A stretch of DNA of 28,586 nt, from contig CAKSJL010000016.1 in the NCBI GenBank assembly GCA_934463345.1, positions 1 through 28,586 on the forward strand, read 5' to 3'. Origin of the DNA: an uncultured Oscillospiraceae bacterium (lineage in GTDB: Bacteria > Bacillota > Clostridia > Oscillospirales > Ruminococcaceae). Below the pieces are notes generated by a model. The model did no database searches. It worked only from the letters and a program-made list of their open reading frames with translations, and was not told where the DNA came from. Within the stretch, counting starts at the first letter, position 1, and every line of letters begins with the position of its first letter. Made by a program: the position numbers and the translations under genes. Positions 17,056 to 25,632 of this stretch are shown here, one piece after another.

Positions 17056-17706
17056 ATGCGTAATAAATTTGATCAGCAGCTTGAAACTCTTCATGTTGAG
17101 CTTATAAAAATGGGCGCTTTGTGTGAGGACGCTATTTCAGGAGCGGTTAAGGCTCTTGACGGCAATAACGAGGAAATAATTCAGAATGTGTTTCATATTG
17201 AATCAGAAATAGATCAGAAGGAACGTGATATTGAGGCTCTCTGCATGAAGCTTCTTTTGCAGCAGCAGCCGGTTGCAACAGATCTGAGAGTTGTTTCCGC
17301 AGCAATGAAAATGATTTCTGATATGGAACGTATCGGCGACCAGGCGGCAGATATTGCTGAGATCACAAAATTCGTAAAGTCTGCTGCCCTCAGGGACGTT
17401 GTACCTGTCGGAAAAATGGCAAATGCAGCGGCAAGAATGGTAACAAACGCTATTGATTCGTTCATAAAGCGTGATCTGACGCTTGCAGGAAGAGTAATAG
17501 GCTCAGACGACATCATTGATGACCATTTTGCATCAATAAGAAAATATCTGGTCGAGTATATTTCAAAGCATCCGGAAAATGGCGAAAACTGCCTTGATAT
17601 GCTCATGATTGCAAAGTATCTTGAAAGAATCGGCGATCATGCTGCTAATATTGCAGAATGGGTTGAATTTTCAATTACAGGTGTTTACAAAGGAGAAACA
17701 CTATGA
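17056..17706 (+). CDS. phoU: Phosphate uptake regulator PhoU
   Basis: A 216-residue all-helical protein with the expected internal two-fold repeat: MERIGDQAADIAE around residues 90-102 and LERIGDHAANIAEW around 189-202, the metal-binding E/DxxxD motifs. PhoU links the Pst transporter to the PhoR kinase and represses the regulon when phosphate is plentiful. It starts immediately after pstB and overlaps phoB by 4 bases, consistent with expression as one transcript. Confidence 0.97.
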   Translation: MRNKFDQQLETLHVELIKMGALCEDAISGAVKALDGNNEEIIQNVFHIESEIDQKERDIEALCMKLLLQQQPVATDLRVVSAAMKMISDMERIGDQAADIAEITKFVKSAALRDVVPVGKMANAAARMVTNAIDSFIKRDLTLAGRVIGSDDIIDDHFASIRKYLVEYISKHPENGENCLDMLMIAKYLERIGDHAANIAEWVEFSITGVYKGETL

Positions 17707-18392
17707 TTTGTATTGTAGAGGATGACGGCAGCATAAGAGAGCTTGTTGCTTACACACTTAAAATGGCTGGCTTTGAAGCCGCAACGTTCCCTAACGGCGA
17801 AGAATTTTTCAATGCGCTCAACAGCTCGGATTATTCAAAATTCGAGCTTGTTCTGCTTGACATAATGCTTCCCGGAGAGGATGGTATTTCGATTCTCAAA
17901 AAGATCAGAAACTCATCCAAGACCCGTTCTCTCCCGATAATAATGATGACTGCAAAGGGAACAGAATATGACAAGGTTTTAGGTCTTGACAACGGCGCTG
18001 ACGATTATATAACAAAGCCTTTCGGAATGTTGGAGCTTATTTCTCGTATAAAGGCAGTTCTGCGCAGAACCAGCGATTCTCCGGCAGACTATGAGCTTCA
18101 CGCCGGAAATATTACAGTAAATCCGGGAAAGCATAAAGTGACAGTCAATGGAGAAAATGTTGTGCTGACCTACAAGGAATTTGAAATGCTCTGTATGCTT
18201 ATAGAAAGCAAGGGTCTTGTCCTCTCAAGAAACAAGCTTCTTGAAAATATATGGGGATATGATTTTGACGGTGAAACACGAACGATTGACGTCCATATAC
18301 GTTCTCTTCGCTCGAAGTTGGGCGAAAGCGGTAATATCATTGAAACTGTCCGGGGAATCGGATATAAAATCGGAGCAGAATATGAAACGTAA
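17703..18392 (+). CDS. phoB: Phosphate regulon response regulator, PhoB/PhoP type
   Basis: A 229-residue OmpR-class regulator. The receiver domain (1-115) has the acidic pair Asp7-Asp8, phospho-acceptor Asp53 in LLDIMLPGEDG, Thr83 and Lys105 in ITKPFG. The DNA-binding winged helix (about 130-226) contains LTYKEFEMLCMLIESKG, RNKLLENIWGYDF, RTIDVHIRSLRSKLGE and ETVRGIGYKI. Its place between phoU and a matching kinase identifies it as the phosphate regulator; it probably binds the repeats in front of pstS. The bare protein sequence alone would only say OmpR family. Confidence 0.92.
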   Translation: MICIVEDDGSIRELVAYTLKMAGFEAATFPNGEEFFNALNSSDYSKFELVLLDIMLPGEDGISILKKIRNSSKTRSLPIIMMTAKGTEYDKVLGLDNGADDYITKPFGMLELISRIKAVLRRTSDSPADYELHAGNITVNPGKHKVTVNGENVVLTYKEFEMLCMLIESKGLVLSRNKLLENIWGYDFDGETRTIDVHIRSLRSKLGESGNIIETVRGIGYKIGAEYET

Positions 18393-20040
18393 AATATCAC
18401 TCAGTATGTGCTGTATAGCGGCGGTATCGGTCCTTCTGACAGCAGCACTTATACTTTTGGTCTTATGCAACAGAAATTACAGAAATATGACCTTGAATAT
18501 CCGGCATGAAGCAGAATATATGGCGGCAGCAATGAACAATAACGGAGTTGATTATCTCAGCTCCGTTAAAGATGTTTCTCCGAGCAGAATAACCTGGATT
18601 GCGGCAGATGGTCATGTGCTCTATGACAGCACCGGAAAGGAAATGGAAAATCACTCAAATCGTCCGGAGTTTATAGATGCAATGAAAGACGGTTCAGGCG
18701 AAAGCTCCAGACTTTCCAAAACACTGAGCCGCAAAACTTTCTATTATGCCCTGCTGATGAACGACGGAACGGTACTCAGAATATCAGATTCAACAAGCAG
18801 TATTCTGAGCGATGTTTTCAGCAGTGTACCGTACCTTATAGTAATAATCTGCATAATGCTTATACTTGTAATTATTATTTCAAACATACAGACCAAAGCA
18901 ATAGTAAAACCGATAAATGAAATTGCACTTGATTCGCCATATCCAGAAGTTCCGTATGATGAGCTGTCCCCTCTCCTTTCGAGAATTGAAAAACAGAATC
19001 GTGACATAAACGAGTATATAGAACAGCTTCAGAACAAGAAAAATGAATTTGAAACTGTTACTCAAAATATGAGCGAGGGACTTATTATAATAAATCTTCA
19101 TCATATTCTTTCGTGCAACAAAAGCGCTCTGAGGATACTCGGAAATGAGAATTATGATTACACTGGAAAAAATATTCTTGATTTCAACCATTCAAAGAAT
19201 TTCATTACTGCGGTTGAAACGGCACTCTCCGGAACAGCCGGAGAAACTAATCTTAAAATTGAGCAGAAAAATTATCTCATGATATCAAGTCCTGTTTTTG
19301 ACAATGAAGCAGTAAGCGGCGCTGTGATACTTCTCATTGATACAACTGAAAAAAATTCAAGAGAAGAATTAAGGCGTGAATTTTCTGCAAATGTTTCACA
19401 TGAACTGAAAACGCCTCTCACAACAATTTCCGGTTACGCTGAAATTATGAAATCCGGCTGGGCAGATCCAAAGGACTATCAGATGTTTGCTGAAAAAATT
19501 TACAGTGAAGCAAAACGTCTGATCAACCTGATCGAGGATATAATCAATCTTTCAAAGCTTGATGAAAATTCAACTGAAATGAAAATGGAAACTGTAAATA
19601 TTTATTCACTTGCACAAGATATTGTAAATACTCTTTCCAAAAAGGCAGCAGACAAAAAGGTAACTATAACACTTAATGGTGAAAATGCTGAAATAACCGG
19701 TGTTAGTCATCTGCTTTATGAAATGATTTTTAATCTCTGCGACAATGCAATCAAGTATAACAAGCCCGACGGTAAAGTTGAAGTAACAATCATAAACAAT
19801 AATAATTTTGCAAGGCTTATGGTTTCTGATACAGGTATTGGTATTCCTCCGGAAGATACAGAAAGGGTTTTTGAACGGTTTTACTGCGTTGATAAAAGCC
19901 ATTCAAAGGAAACCGGCGGAACGGGTCTGGGGCTTTCAATTGTAAAGCATGGGGCAATGCTCCATAATGCAAAAATTGATGTTTACAGCGTACTTGGCGA
20001 AGGAACGACAATAACGCTCACATTTGACAGGAAAATCTAA
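18382..20040 (+). CDS. phoR: Phosphate regulon sensor histidine kinase PhoR
   Basis: A 552-residue membrane kinase. Transmembrane helices at about 8-29 and 150-167 flank an extracytoplasmic sensor region of about 120 residues. A linker leads to a PAS domain (about 224-323), then the HisKA domain with His340 in FSANVSHELKTPLTTISGY, and the ATPase domain with the N box NLCDNAIKYN (451-460), G1 DTGIGIPP (483-490), F box ERFY and G2 GGTGLGLS (512-519). I start it at the ATG 18382, which follows GGAG at a good distance and gives a normal signal-anchor; the frame is open further upstream but lies inside phoB. It overlaps phoB by 11 bases and ends the operon. Confidence 0.93.
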   Translation: MKRKISLSMCCIAAVSVLLTAALILLVLCNRNYRNMTLNIRHEAEYMAAAMNNNGVDYLSSVKDVSPSRITWIAADGHVLYDSTGKEMENHSNRPEFIDAMKDGSGESSRLSKTLSRKTFYYALLMNDGTVLRISDSTSSILSDVFSSVPYLIVIICIMLILVIIISNIQTKAIVKPINEIALDSPYPEVPYDELSPLLSRIEKQNRDINEYIEQLQNKKNEFETVTQNMSEGLIIINLHHILSCNKSALRILGNENYDYTGKNILDFNHSKNFITAVETALSGTAGETNLKIEQKNYLMISSPVFDNEAVSGAVILLIDTTEKNSREELRREFSANVSHELKTPLTTISGYAEIMKSGWADPKDYQMFAEKIYSEAKRLINLIEDIINLSKLDENSTEMKMETVNIYSLAQDIVNTLSKKAADKKVTITLNGENAEITGVSHLLYEMIFNLCDNAIKYNKPDGKVEVTIINNNNFARLMVSDTGIGIPPEDTERVFERFYCVDKSHSKETGGTGLGLSIVKHGAMLHNAKIDVYSVLGEGTTITLTFDRKI

Positions 20041-20050
20041 AATTCAAACA

Positions 20051-20105
20051 ATAAAATACCCGACAGTACTTTGATTCAAAGAAAACTGTCGGGTATTTTA
20101 TTTTT
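20051..20105 (+). terminator. Terminator after phoR, possibly bidirectional
   Basis: A perfect 17-bp inverted repeat (20051-20067 and 20085-20101, core ACCCGACAGT/ACTGTCGGGT) with a 17-nt loop, followed by TTTT on the plus strand. The left arm is preceded by A-rich sequence, so it can also stop the convergent GNAT gene on the minus strand. Confidence 0.9.
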
Positions 20106-20145
20106 AGAGAGTCAGAATTTGTTTTCGGCACATTGTGCCTTATTA

Positions 20146-20589
20146 CTAATGTTTTTTCAGTATCTCAAGCTGCTTATAATTAAGAGGTACAAATCCCTTT
20201 CTTCTGTAGAGTCTCTCGGCGTCCATATTTGTATCAGTCACCTCAAGCCTGAAACGTGCAACTGACCTGTAGGCGCTGATTATACAGTCAAGCAGTTCCG
20301 AAGCAACGCCATTTCCACGAGCCTCCGGAAGAGTGTAAAGCTCCTCTATCCAGACAACCTCTCCGCCGGCTTCATTTGAATATGTAAACGCGAGCAGAGC
20401 ATAGCCAACAGTTTTACCGTTTCTTTCACACAAATATGCAGCACAAAACTGGCTTCCTGCTAAAATCATATCAAAGGTTTTTTCAGCATATGATAATGGG
20501 ATGGGATGATCTACTCCGTTGCTGCTGTAAAAATCCATACACATCGCTGTAAAAACAGATCTGTCATTTTCTGTGAATTTTCTGATCAT
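20146..20589 (-). CDS. GNAT-family N-acetyltransferase
   Basis: A 147-residue protein of the GNAT fold, which transfers an acetyl group from acetyl-CoA to an amine. The acetyl-CoA loop is seen in ELYTLPEARGNGVASELLD, followed by the C-terminal pattern RFRLEVTDTNMDAERLYRRKGF, common to GNAT enzymes. No signal peptide or membrane segment is present. GGAGG precedes the ATG. It stands alone between two terminators, convergent with phoR, so the neighbours give no clue to its substrate, which could be a small molecule or a protein. Confidence 0.88.
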   Translation of the reverse strand: MIRKFTENDRSVFTAMCMDFYSSNGVDHPIPLSYAEKTFDMILAGSQFCAAYLCERNGKTVGYALLAFTYSNEAGGEVVWIEELYTLPEARGNGVASELLDCIISAYRSVARFRLEVTDTNMDAERLYRRKGFVPLNYKQLEILKKH

Positions 20590-20614
20590 TCGATTCCTCC
20601 AAGATTTTCATGAA

Positions 20615-20655
20615 ATAAACAAAATAACAGCAAGCAATAAACACTTGCTGTTATT
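20615..20655 (-). terminator. Terminator after the sugar transporter operon
   Basis: A perfect 12-bp inverted repeat (AATAACAGCAAG at 20623-20634 with its complement at 20644-20655, 9-nt loop) lies 21 bases after the last permease stop. On the minus strand it runs into TTTTGTTTATTT, a typical uridine-rich tail. Confidence 0.88.
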
Positions 20656-20676
20656 ATAATGAGTACAATTATTATA

Positions 20677-21561
20677 TTATTCTTTAACACCGCCGAGGGC
20701 AACGCCTTCAACAATGAACTTTGAAAGAATAAGGTATACAACTACAATTGGAATGATAGACAGAGCAATTGCAGCATACTTTGCACCATAGTCATTAACC
20801 TTATCGTTGGAAGTGATCATACTAACCATCATAGGGATTGTGAGCTGATTCTGCTTTCTTGAAGTAAGAATCATTGATGGCTGATAGAAGTTGTTCCAGT
20901 TAGCAACGAAAGCGAAAATAGACTGAACAGCTATAGCTGGTTTCATCATAGGAATTGCAATTGAAATAAATGTTCTGAATTCTCCGCAACCGTCAATTCG
21001 AGCCGCTTCGACAATGTCAAGCGGGAACGATGACTTCAGATATTGCCTCATAAAGAATATTATCGCAGGAGCAGCGATAGTCGGAACAATCAGTGGGATG
21101 TATGAGTTGTTAAGACCAAGCTTTATCATAAACTGAAGGAAACCAACAGATGTAACCTGCATAGGAACCATCATTACAGCAAGAATGAACGAATACGCAG
21201 CACCTCTAAGCTTGAAATCATAAACCACGAGACCATAAGCTGTCAATGCTGAGAAAAATACACTCAGAATAGTTGTGCTGACAGCAATAATCGCACTGTT
21301 TTTGAAACCAATCATTGGCTTGAAATTTTCAAACATCGGGTGATTGAAAAGCGTATGGAAGTTCTTTGAAAGCCAACTGCCAGGGATAAGTGAAACACCG
21401 CCGACAACATCAGCTGACTGTCTTGTTGCATTTATAATAAGTATGTAAATAGGCAAAAGACAGATAATAGTAAGTATAATACATACTACAAACAAAATGA
21501 TTGATTTTGCACGGAGCTTGGCGGTATAGCTTTTACTCGCGCCAACATTTTCAATGCTCAT
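20677..21561 (-). CDS. Carbohydrate ABC transporter permease, MalG/CUT1 type
   Basis: A 294-residue integral membrane protein with about six helices. The cytoplasmic coupling loop EAARIDGCGEFRTFISIAIP, just upstream of MMKPAI, is the EAA motif of the MalG branch of sugar importers. It ends IVEGVALGGVKE, a near-universal C-terminus for this group. Its ATG overlaps the stop of the MalF-type gene by 4 bases (ATGA), so the two are translated together. The sugar cannot be told from the permease. It is the last gene of the operon. Confidence 0.93.
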   Translation of the reverse strand: MSIENVGASKSYTAKLRAKSIILFVVCIILTIICLLPIYILIINATRQSADVVGGVSLIPGSWLSKNFHTLFNHPMFENFKPMIGFKNSAIIAVSTTILSVFFSALTAYGLVVYDFKLRGAAYSFILAVMMVPMQVTSVGFLQFMIKLGLNNSYIPLIVPTIAAPAIIFFMRQYLKSSFPLDIVEAARIDGCGEFRTFISIAIPMMKPAIAVQSIFAFVANWNNFYQPSMILTSRKQNQLTIPMMVSMITSNDKVNDYGAKYAAIALSIIPIVVVYLILSKFIVEGVALGGVKE

Positions 21562-22625
21562 ATCTCCATACCTCCCAATCCTCTCTGTTTAGCTTTCATT
21601 GCCTTAGCATGTGCTTTTCTTTCCTTTTTCTTGGCTGCCTCGTCCTTGTCACGATTCATTGCAAATGCAATACAGCCGAGAGCAACAGTTATGAAGAAGA
21701 GAATAACTGATGCCGCACCTGACCAACCGTAATTGGCTGGAATTACATCTCTGAACTGCTGGTAGATATAAACAGCAATTGTCTTTGTGTGTTCGCCAAC
21801 TGTCGTACCTTTTTTATAAAGATACGGGATATCAAACATCTGCAGACCACCAATCATTGATGTGATCAAAGTGTAAAGCATAATCGGTCTTAAAAGCGGA
21901 AGAGTAATCTTTCTGAATACCTGGCCACTTGTTGCACCATCAATATTTGCTGCTTCAAACAGTGATGGGTTAAGACCCATGATACCTGACATCAGCATGA
22001 TCATAGTATTACCAAACCACATCCAGCACTGGATAAACATGATCATAACTCTTGATTCCCATTTACCAGTTACGAACTGAATTGGTTCATCTATAATATG
22101 AGCAGATAAAAGCAGATTGTTTACAGCACCATATTTTGATTCGGCAAAAAGTGAATAGAACAACGCAGCAATTGATGCGGCAGTTATAATATTCGGCATG
22201 TACATAACTATCTTAAAAAAGCCCTTACCCTTAATTTTGAGTTTTGCGTCTGTAAACCAAACAGCAAGAGCAAGTGAAAGAGCAATCTGTGGAATGAAGT
22301 TACCACCCCATACAATGAAGGTATTTAATAAATATTTGAAAAATTGTTCTTGTGCAGACACAGCACGAAATTCTGCGCCCATATCGTTAGTTAAGCCGGA
22401 CGTACCAAAAAGTAAATTCTTAAAATTTTCCAGTCCTACAAAATCGTCAACACTTGAACCCGGAGTTGTTCCATTTCCGTAAAGACTTAAAATAAAAGTA
22501 TTAATCAGAGGCCAGACCTGAAAGAAACCATACACAAGAAAAAATGGCAGTATAAAGAAATAGCCGTACTTTGCGTAGCTGATAGAACGAATATTTCTTT
22601 GTGCAGCAGATGCCATATTGTACAC
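21558..22625 (-). CDS. Carbohydrate ABC transporter permease, MalF/CUT1 type
   Basis: A 355-residue membrane protein of the MalF branch. The first helix (about 22-42) follows a short cytoplasmic N-terminus, and the EAA loop reads EAANIDGATSGQVFRKITLP. The C-terminal tail is long and basic (AAKKKERKAHAKAMKAKQRG). The family is usually near 300 residues; the extra length comes from an enlarged loop after the first helix (about 45-95) and the tail. GAGAGGTG precedes the ATG. It pairs with the downstream MalG-type subunit to form the channel. Confidence 0.92.
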   Translation of the reverse strand: MYNMASAAQRNIRSISYAKYGYFFILPFFLVYGFFQVWPLINTFILSLYGNGTTPGSSVDDFVGLENFKNLLFGTSGLTNDMGAEFRAVSAQEQFFKYLLNTFIVWGGNFIPQIALSLALAVWFTDAKLKIKGKGFFKIVMYMPNIITAASIAALFYSLFAESKYGAVNNLLLSAHIIDEPIQFVTGKWESRVMIMFIQCWMWFGNTMIMLMSGIMGLNPSLFEAANIDGATSGQVFRKITLPLLRPIMLYTLITSMIGGLQMFDIPYLYKKGTTVGEHTKTIAVYIYQQFRDVIPANYGWSGAASVILFFITVALGCIAFAMNRDKDEAAKKKERKAHAKAMKAKQRGLGGMEI

Positions 22626-22653
22626 CTCTCTCTAAAATTAATTAGCAATTATG

Positions 22654-22687
22654 TTAACAGGATGAGATAAACTCATCCTGCAACATA
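22654..22687 (-). other. Hairpin between binding-protein and permease genes
   Basis: CAGGATGAG (22660-22668) pairs with CTCATCCTG (22674-22682) around a 5-nt loop, and TGTT/AACA extends the stem across a small internal loop. On the minus strand it follows the binding-protein stop and lacks a clean T run. It may protect the upstream mRNA or act as a weak terminator, raising binding protein over permeases. Confidence 0.6.
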
Positions 22688-22711
22688 CAAAAATCAAATC
22701 TAAAACAATTA

Positions 22712-24178
22712 TCAGTTAACTGCGATGTCTGTAACGCTTGTAGCAACTCTCTTCTTGAAGTCGTTGATGCAAGCATCAGCGCTGTCAGTTTCACCTGCGC
22801 AGTAAGCATTAACTGCATCAAGGAATGCTGTCTTGATTGAAGCGTCATATGGAGTGATAAGTCCCTTGAGGTCGATGTTCTGAGCTGAAGCGTGGAGAAC
22901 AGCGAACTGATCCTGACCACCGAGGTTAGCATTGCTGTTTGTACCTTCGTCAACGATCTTCTGCATTACGTTCTTGTTTGAAACGTACTCGCCGCCGTCC
23001 TTACCGAGAGCATATTTTTCCATAGATGCTGGATCTACAGTGAAGTAGTTGATGAAGCTTGCAACCATGTCTGCGTTATCAGTCTTTGGTGATACGCACA
23101 TCCATGTACCGCCCCAGAAGTAAGGTGTAGGACCTTCTGTAACTGCCCACTTGCCGTATGTAGCTCCGCCTTCGCCGCCAGCTGCTGCAAGAAGGATTGA
23201 ATCGCCGAAGCCCCATGTTGATACAAAGTAACCCATTGTATCGTCTGTCTGACCAGCTGCATACCAGTCATCTGTCCACTGGTTGAGGTCTGTAACGTAC
23301 TTGTTGTCTCTCATGTTCTTTGCAAGGTCGATGAACTTGTTGCAGAAATCGTCAACTGCAAGAGCGCCGTCCTTAACCCATGGAGTTGTTCTGTTAGCTG
23401 CGAATGCCTGCCAGATACCGCCGAGAGTTGTTGTCAGAGCTGTCTTGTTGCCTGACTTCTCGTATACAGTAGCAGCTGTTTCCTGGAACTTATCCCAGTC
23501 AGCAACGAGTGGCTGCATTTCTTCAGGTGTCTTAACACCAAGGTATGACTCAGCGAGGTCTGTTCTGTAGCACCAGCCACCAGGAGCAGCCTGCCATGAA
23601 ACGCCCTTGATTACGCCGCCGTCAGTTGTCTTACCGATATCCATTGTATAGCTGTAAAGATCCTTGAAGTTGTCCTCAGTAAATCCGAGGTCGCTCAGAG
23701 GAGCTGTCTTTTCGTCATCATTGATGTACTTAAGAGCCCAGTCAGCTTCAACCATGAAAAGGTCAACGTCGTCGCCGCCGAGGAAGTACTGGTCATACTG
23801 AGCAGAAGCTTCGCCGCCGCCTACGTTGAAGTTAACGAAGTTTACCTGATCCTTTGTGTAGCCTGCATCTGGAAGCCAGAATGAAAGCATTGGATCAACG
23901 TCGTTTGCGTTCCAAGCAAGAATTGTCATCTTGTCGCCGCCTGTTGGCAGTGAACCTGAGTATGTAAATTCGCCTGAAGCTGCGCTGCTGTCGTCAGCTG
24001 TTGAGTCAGCTGCTGAAGATTCAGCTGCTGATGATTCAGCCTCGCTTGATGAGCTGTCTGCCTGTGATGATGATGAAGATGAAGAAGATGATGAAGAATC
24101 ATCGCCGCATCCTACAAATGCTGTTGCAGAGATTGCAAGAGTTGCAACCAATGCTAATGTTCTTTTAAGTTTGTTCAT
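22712..24178 (-). CDS. Sugar-type ABC transporter substrate-binding lipoprotein
   Basis: A 488-residue secreted lipoprotein: signal peptide with a lipobox ending at Cys24 (ATAFVGCGDD), then a Ser/Ala/Asp/Glu-rich linker (about 26-68, including an unbroken run of 11 serines) that would extend through the cell wall. The mature domain begins near KMTILAWNANDVDPML and has the two-lobe pattern of family 1 solute-binding proteins (VDLFMVEADWALKYIND, TMGYFVSTWGFGDS, PYFWGGTWMCVSP). It lies upstream of the two permeases and downstream of a LacI-type regulator. Codon choice looks uniform and optimised, as for an abundant protein. AAGGAGG precedes the ATG. The ligand is probably a sugar or oligosaccharide, but this is inferred from the family. 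Confidence 0.92.
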   Translation of the reverse strand: MNKLKRTLALVATLAISATAFVGCGDDSSSSSSSSSSSQADSSSSEAESSAAESSAADSTADDSSAASGEFTYSGSLPTGGDKMTILAWNANDVDPMLSFWLPDAGYTKDQVNFVNFNVGGGEASAQYDQYFLGGDDVDLFMVEADWALKYINDDEKTAPLSDLGFTEDNFKDLYSYTMDIGKTTDGGVIKGVSWQAAPGGWCYRTDLAESYLGVKTPEEMQPLVADWDKFQETAATVYEKSGNKTALTTTLGGIWQAFAANRTTPWVKDGALAVDDFCNKFIDLAKNMRDNKYVTDLNQWTDDWYAAGQTDDTMGYFVSTWGFGDSILLAAAGGEGGATYGKWAVTEGPTPYFWGGTWMCVSPKTDNADMVASFINYFTVDPASMEKYALGKDGGEYVSNKNVMQKIVDEGTNSNANLGGQDQFAVLHASAQNIDLKGLITPYDASIKTAFLDAVNAYCAGETDSADACINDFKKRVATSVTDIAVN

Positions 24179-24203
24179 TGGTAGTTTTCCTCCTTAATGA
24201 TTA

Positions 24204-24233
24204 TATTATATTTTAAACTGATAAAATATAATA
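24204..24233. repeat. Inverted repeat in the promoter region of the binding-protein gene
   Basis: Perfect 12-bp arms (24204-24215 and 24222-24233, inner part TTATATTTTA/TAAAATATAA) with a 6-nt centre. It overlaps -10-like TATAAT sequences on the minus strand, just upstream of the ribosome binding site. Position fits an operator for the LacI-family protein, but the sequence is all A and T in the arms and lacks the CG centre often seen for that family. Confidence 0.4.
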
Positions 24234-24257
24234 AGCGTATAAAATATATTGGATCCG

Positions 24258-25268
24258 TTAAATGTTCTTAACGGTAGCTCCCCTGATAAATCTGCCGCCT
24301 ATGACAAGCTCTCTTGTTTCCTCCGGAATCTCCTCTTTTTTTATTGCCATGATAAGAAGCTCCGCAGCTGTTTTTCCAATCTGGTGAGTATCCTGTTCAA
24401 AGGTGGTCAGTGCAGGATTCATAAGCTGAGTCATCTGTATCCCGTCATATCCTGCTATTGACAGCTCCTCCGGTATCCTGATCCCTGCTTCCCTGGCAGC
24501 GTTAAGCGCACCGATAGCCGCAAAATCATCCGGAAGAATAATAAATGTAGGTCTGTCATAAAGTTTCAACATTTCAGCTGTAATTTTATGAACACTTTCC
24601 ACATCATGATATTTGCCCTGACGCAGATAATCCGGCTGAACCTGAATGCCAAGCCTTTTCATTGTGTCAAGGTATGAGTTAAGGCGCATAGTTGTAACCT
24701 GAGAACTTTCGCCGTAGATATAAGCAATTTTCTGATGCCCGCAGTTGTTGGCATATTCAACAATTTTTCTGATGCCCGTAACATTGTCCGATGAAACTGA
24801 CAGAATCCCGTCCGTCTTGTAGTCAATCGTAACCAGCGGTATATCGCTTTTCATAAGCTCTGCAATATTGTTGTCATAAAAGTCAACACATGCAGCCAGA
24901 ACACCGTCAACCGATCTGTACATGCAGTGTTCATAGAACGATATCTCGGTTCCGCCTATTTTTCCGCATATAAACGTTATGTCGTATCCGTTCGACTCCG
25001 CTTCAACCCTGAAGCTATCGAGAACTGCCGAAAAATAGCTGTGAGTCAAGCCGCTGTGAGCCTTGTCCTGAAGGAGAACGCCGATATTGTACGTCTTGTT
25101 TGTTTTGAGCGCCCTTGCCTGTGCATTCGGAAAATAACCAAGCTTTTTTGCAGTATCGCATACAAGTTTTTTTGTTGCACTGCTGACATCGCTGTGATTA
25201 TTCAATGCCTTGCTCACTGTCGCAATAGACACACCGCACTTTTCTGCGATAGTTTTAATCGATACCAT
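24258..25268 (-). CDS. LacI-family transcriptional regulator
   Basis: A regulator of about 336 residues. The N-terminal helix-turn-helix reads VSIKTIAEKCGVSIATVSKALNN and the hinge helix region ends NAQARALKTNKT. The rest is a periplasmic-binding-protein-like sensor domain (from YNIGVLLQDKA; DGVLAACVDFYDNN; IPEELSIAGYDGIQM; NPALTTFEQDTHQIGKTAAELL). It should bind a sugar or sugar phosphate and control the adjacent transporter, which starts 79 bases after it on the same strand. Three in-frame ATGs exist (25289, 25277, 25268); I prefer 25268 because it gives the family-typical MVSIKTIA start, but AAGGG four bases before 25277 makes that one possible. Confidence 0.92.
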   Translation of the reverse strand: MVSIKTIAEKCGVSIATVSKALNNHSDVSSATKKLVCDTAKKLGYFPNAQARALKTNKTYNIGVLLQDKAHSGLTHSYFSAVLDSFRVEAESNGYDITFICGKIGGTEISFYEHCMYRSVDGVLAACVDFYDNNIAELMKSDIPLVTIDYKTDGILSVSSDNVTGIRKIVEYANNCGHQKIAYIYGESSQVTTMRLNSYLDTMKRLGIQVQPDYLRQGKYHDVESVHKITAEMLKLYDRPTFIILPDDFAAIGALNAAREAGIRIPEELSIAGYDGIQMTQLMNPALTTFEQDTHQIGKTAAELLIMAIKKEEIPEETRELVIGGRFIRGATVKNI

Positions 25269-25354
25269 GCTCACCATCGCACCCTTCAAATTATCATCAC
25301 TTTTGGCTGACTTACCAAAAAATCAGAAAAATATTCAAATTCTTTCGTGATATT

Positions 25355-25383
25355 AATATACAATACTCAAAGAAAAAAGTCAA
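25355..25383 (-). promoter_or_regulatory. Promoter of the LacI-family regulator gene
   Basis: On the minus strand TTGACT (25383-25378), 17 bases, TATATT (25360-25355). It is close to consensus and about 80 bases upstream of the start codon. Confidence 0.7.
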
Positions 25384-25632
25384 TGCTTAATACCATTCCT
25401 TAATACTTTTTTAGCAGAATTCACAATTATTTTAATACGTTTTTGTGCAATATTCAAGCTTTTTTACGCTGAAAATAACATTATTACAAAACGGTAAAAG
25501 AAGTTACGCCAACATTTCTTACAAAAAATCCTTTTTATTTTGTCAGTTTTCCACATCACAAGCTCACTTTTTGAGCTGTTGTTTATGGCTTATTCCAATT
25601 AAGCCGATTTCATTCGTATATTTTTAAGCACT
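25384..25632. other. AT-rich intergenic stretch between the regulator and the HhH protein gene
   Basis: No gene or RNA is recognisable. Two short hairpins are present, AGCTCA/TGAGCT (25561-25577) and GGCTT/AAGCC (25587-25605), both downstream of the HhH protein gene on the minus strand; neither has a proper T run. They may together act as a weak terminator. Confidence 0.4.

Noticed and set aside
18217..18381. Upstream extension of the phoR frame
   Set aside because: It lies inside phoB, starts at a weak codon, and the ATG at 18382 has a ribosome binding site and gives a normal membrane anchor.
24001..24130. Repetitive trinucleotides in the binding-protein gene as a DNA repeat array
   Set aside because: They encode the Ser/Ala/Asp linker after the lipobox, a normal feature of Gram-positive binding lipoproteins, and vary in codon use.
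25561..25605. Two small hairpins as a riboswitch or small RNA
   Set aside because: Stems of 5-6 bp without conserved elements or T runs; nothing beyond chance structure can be claimed.
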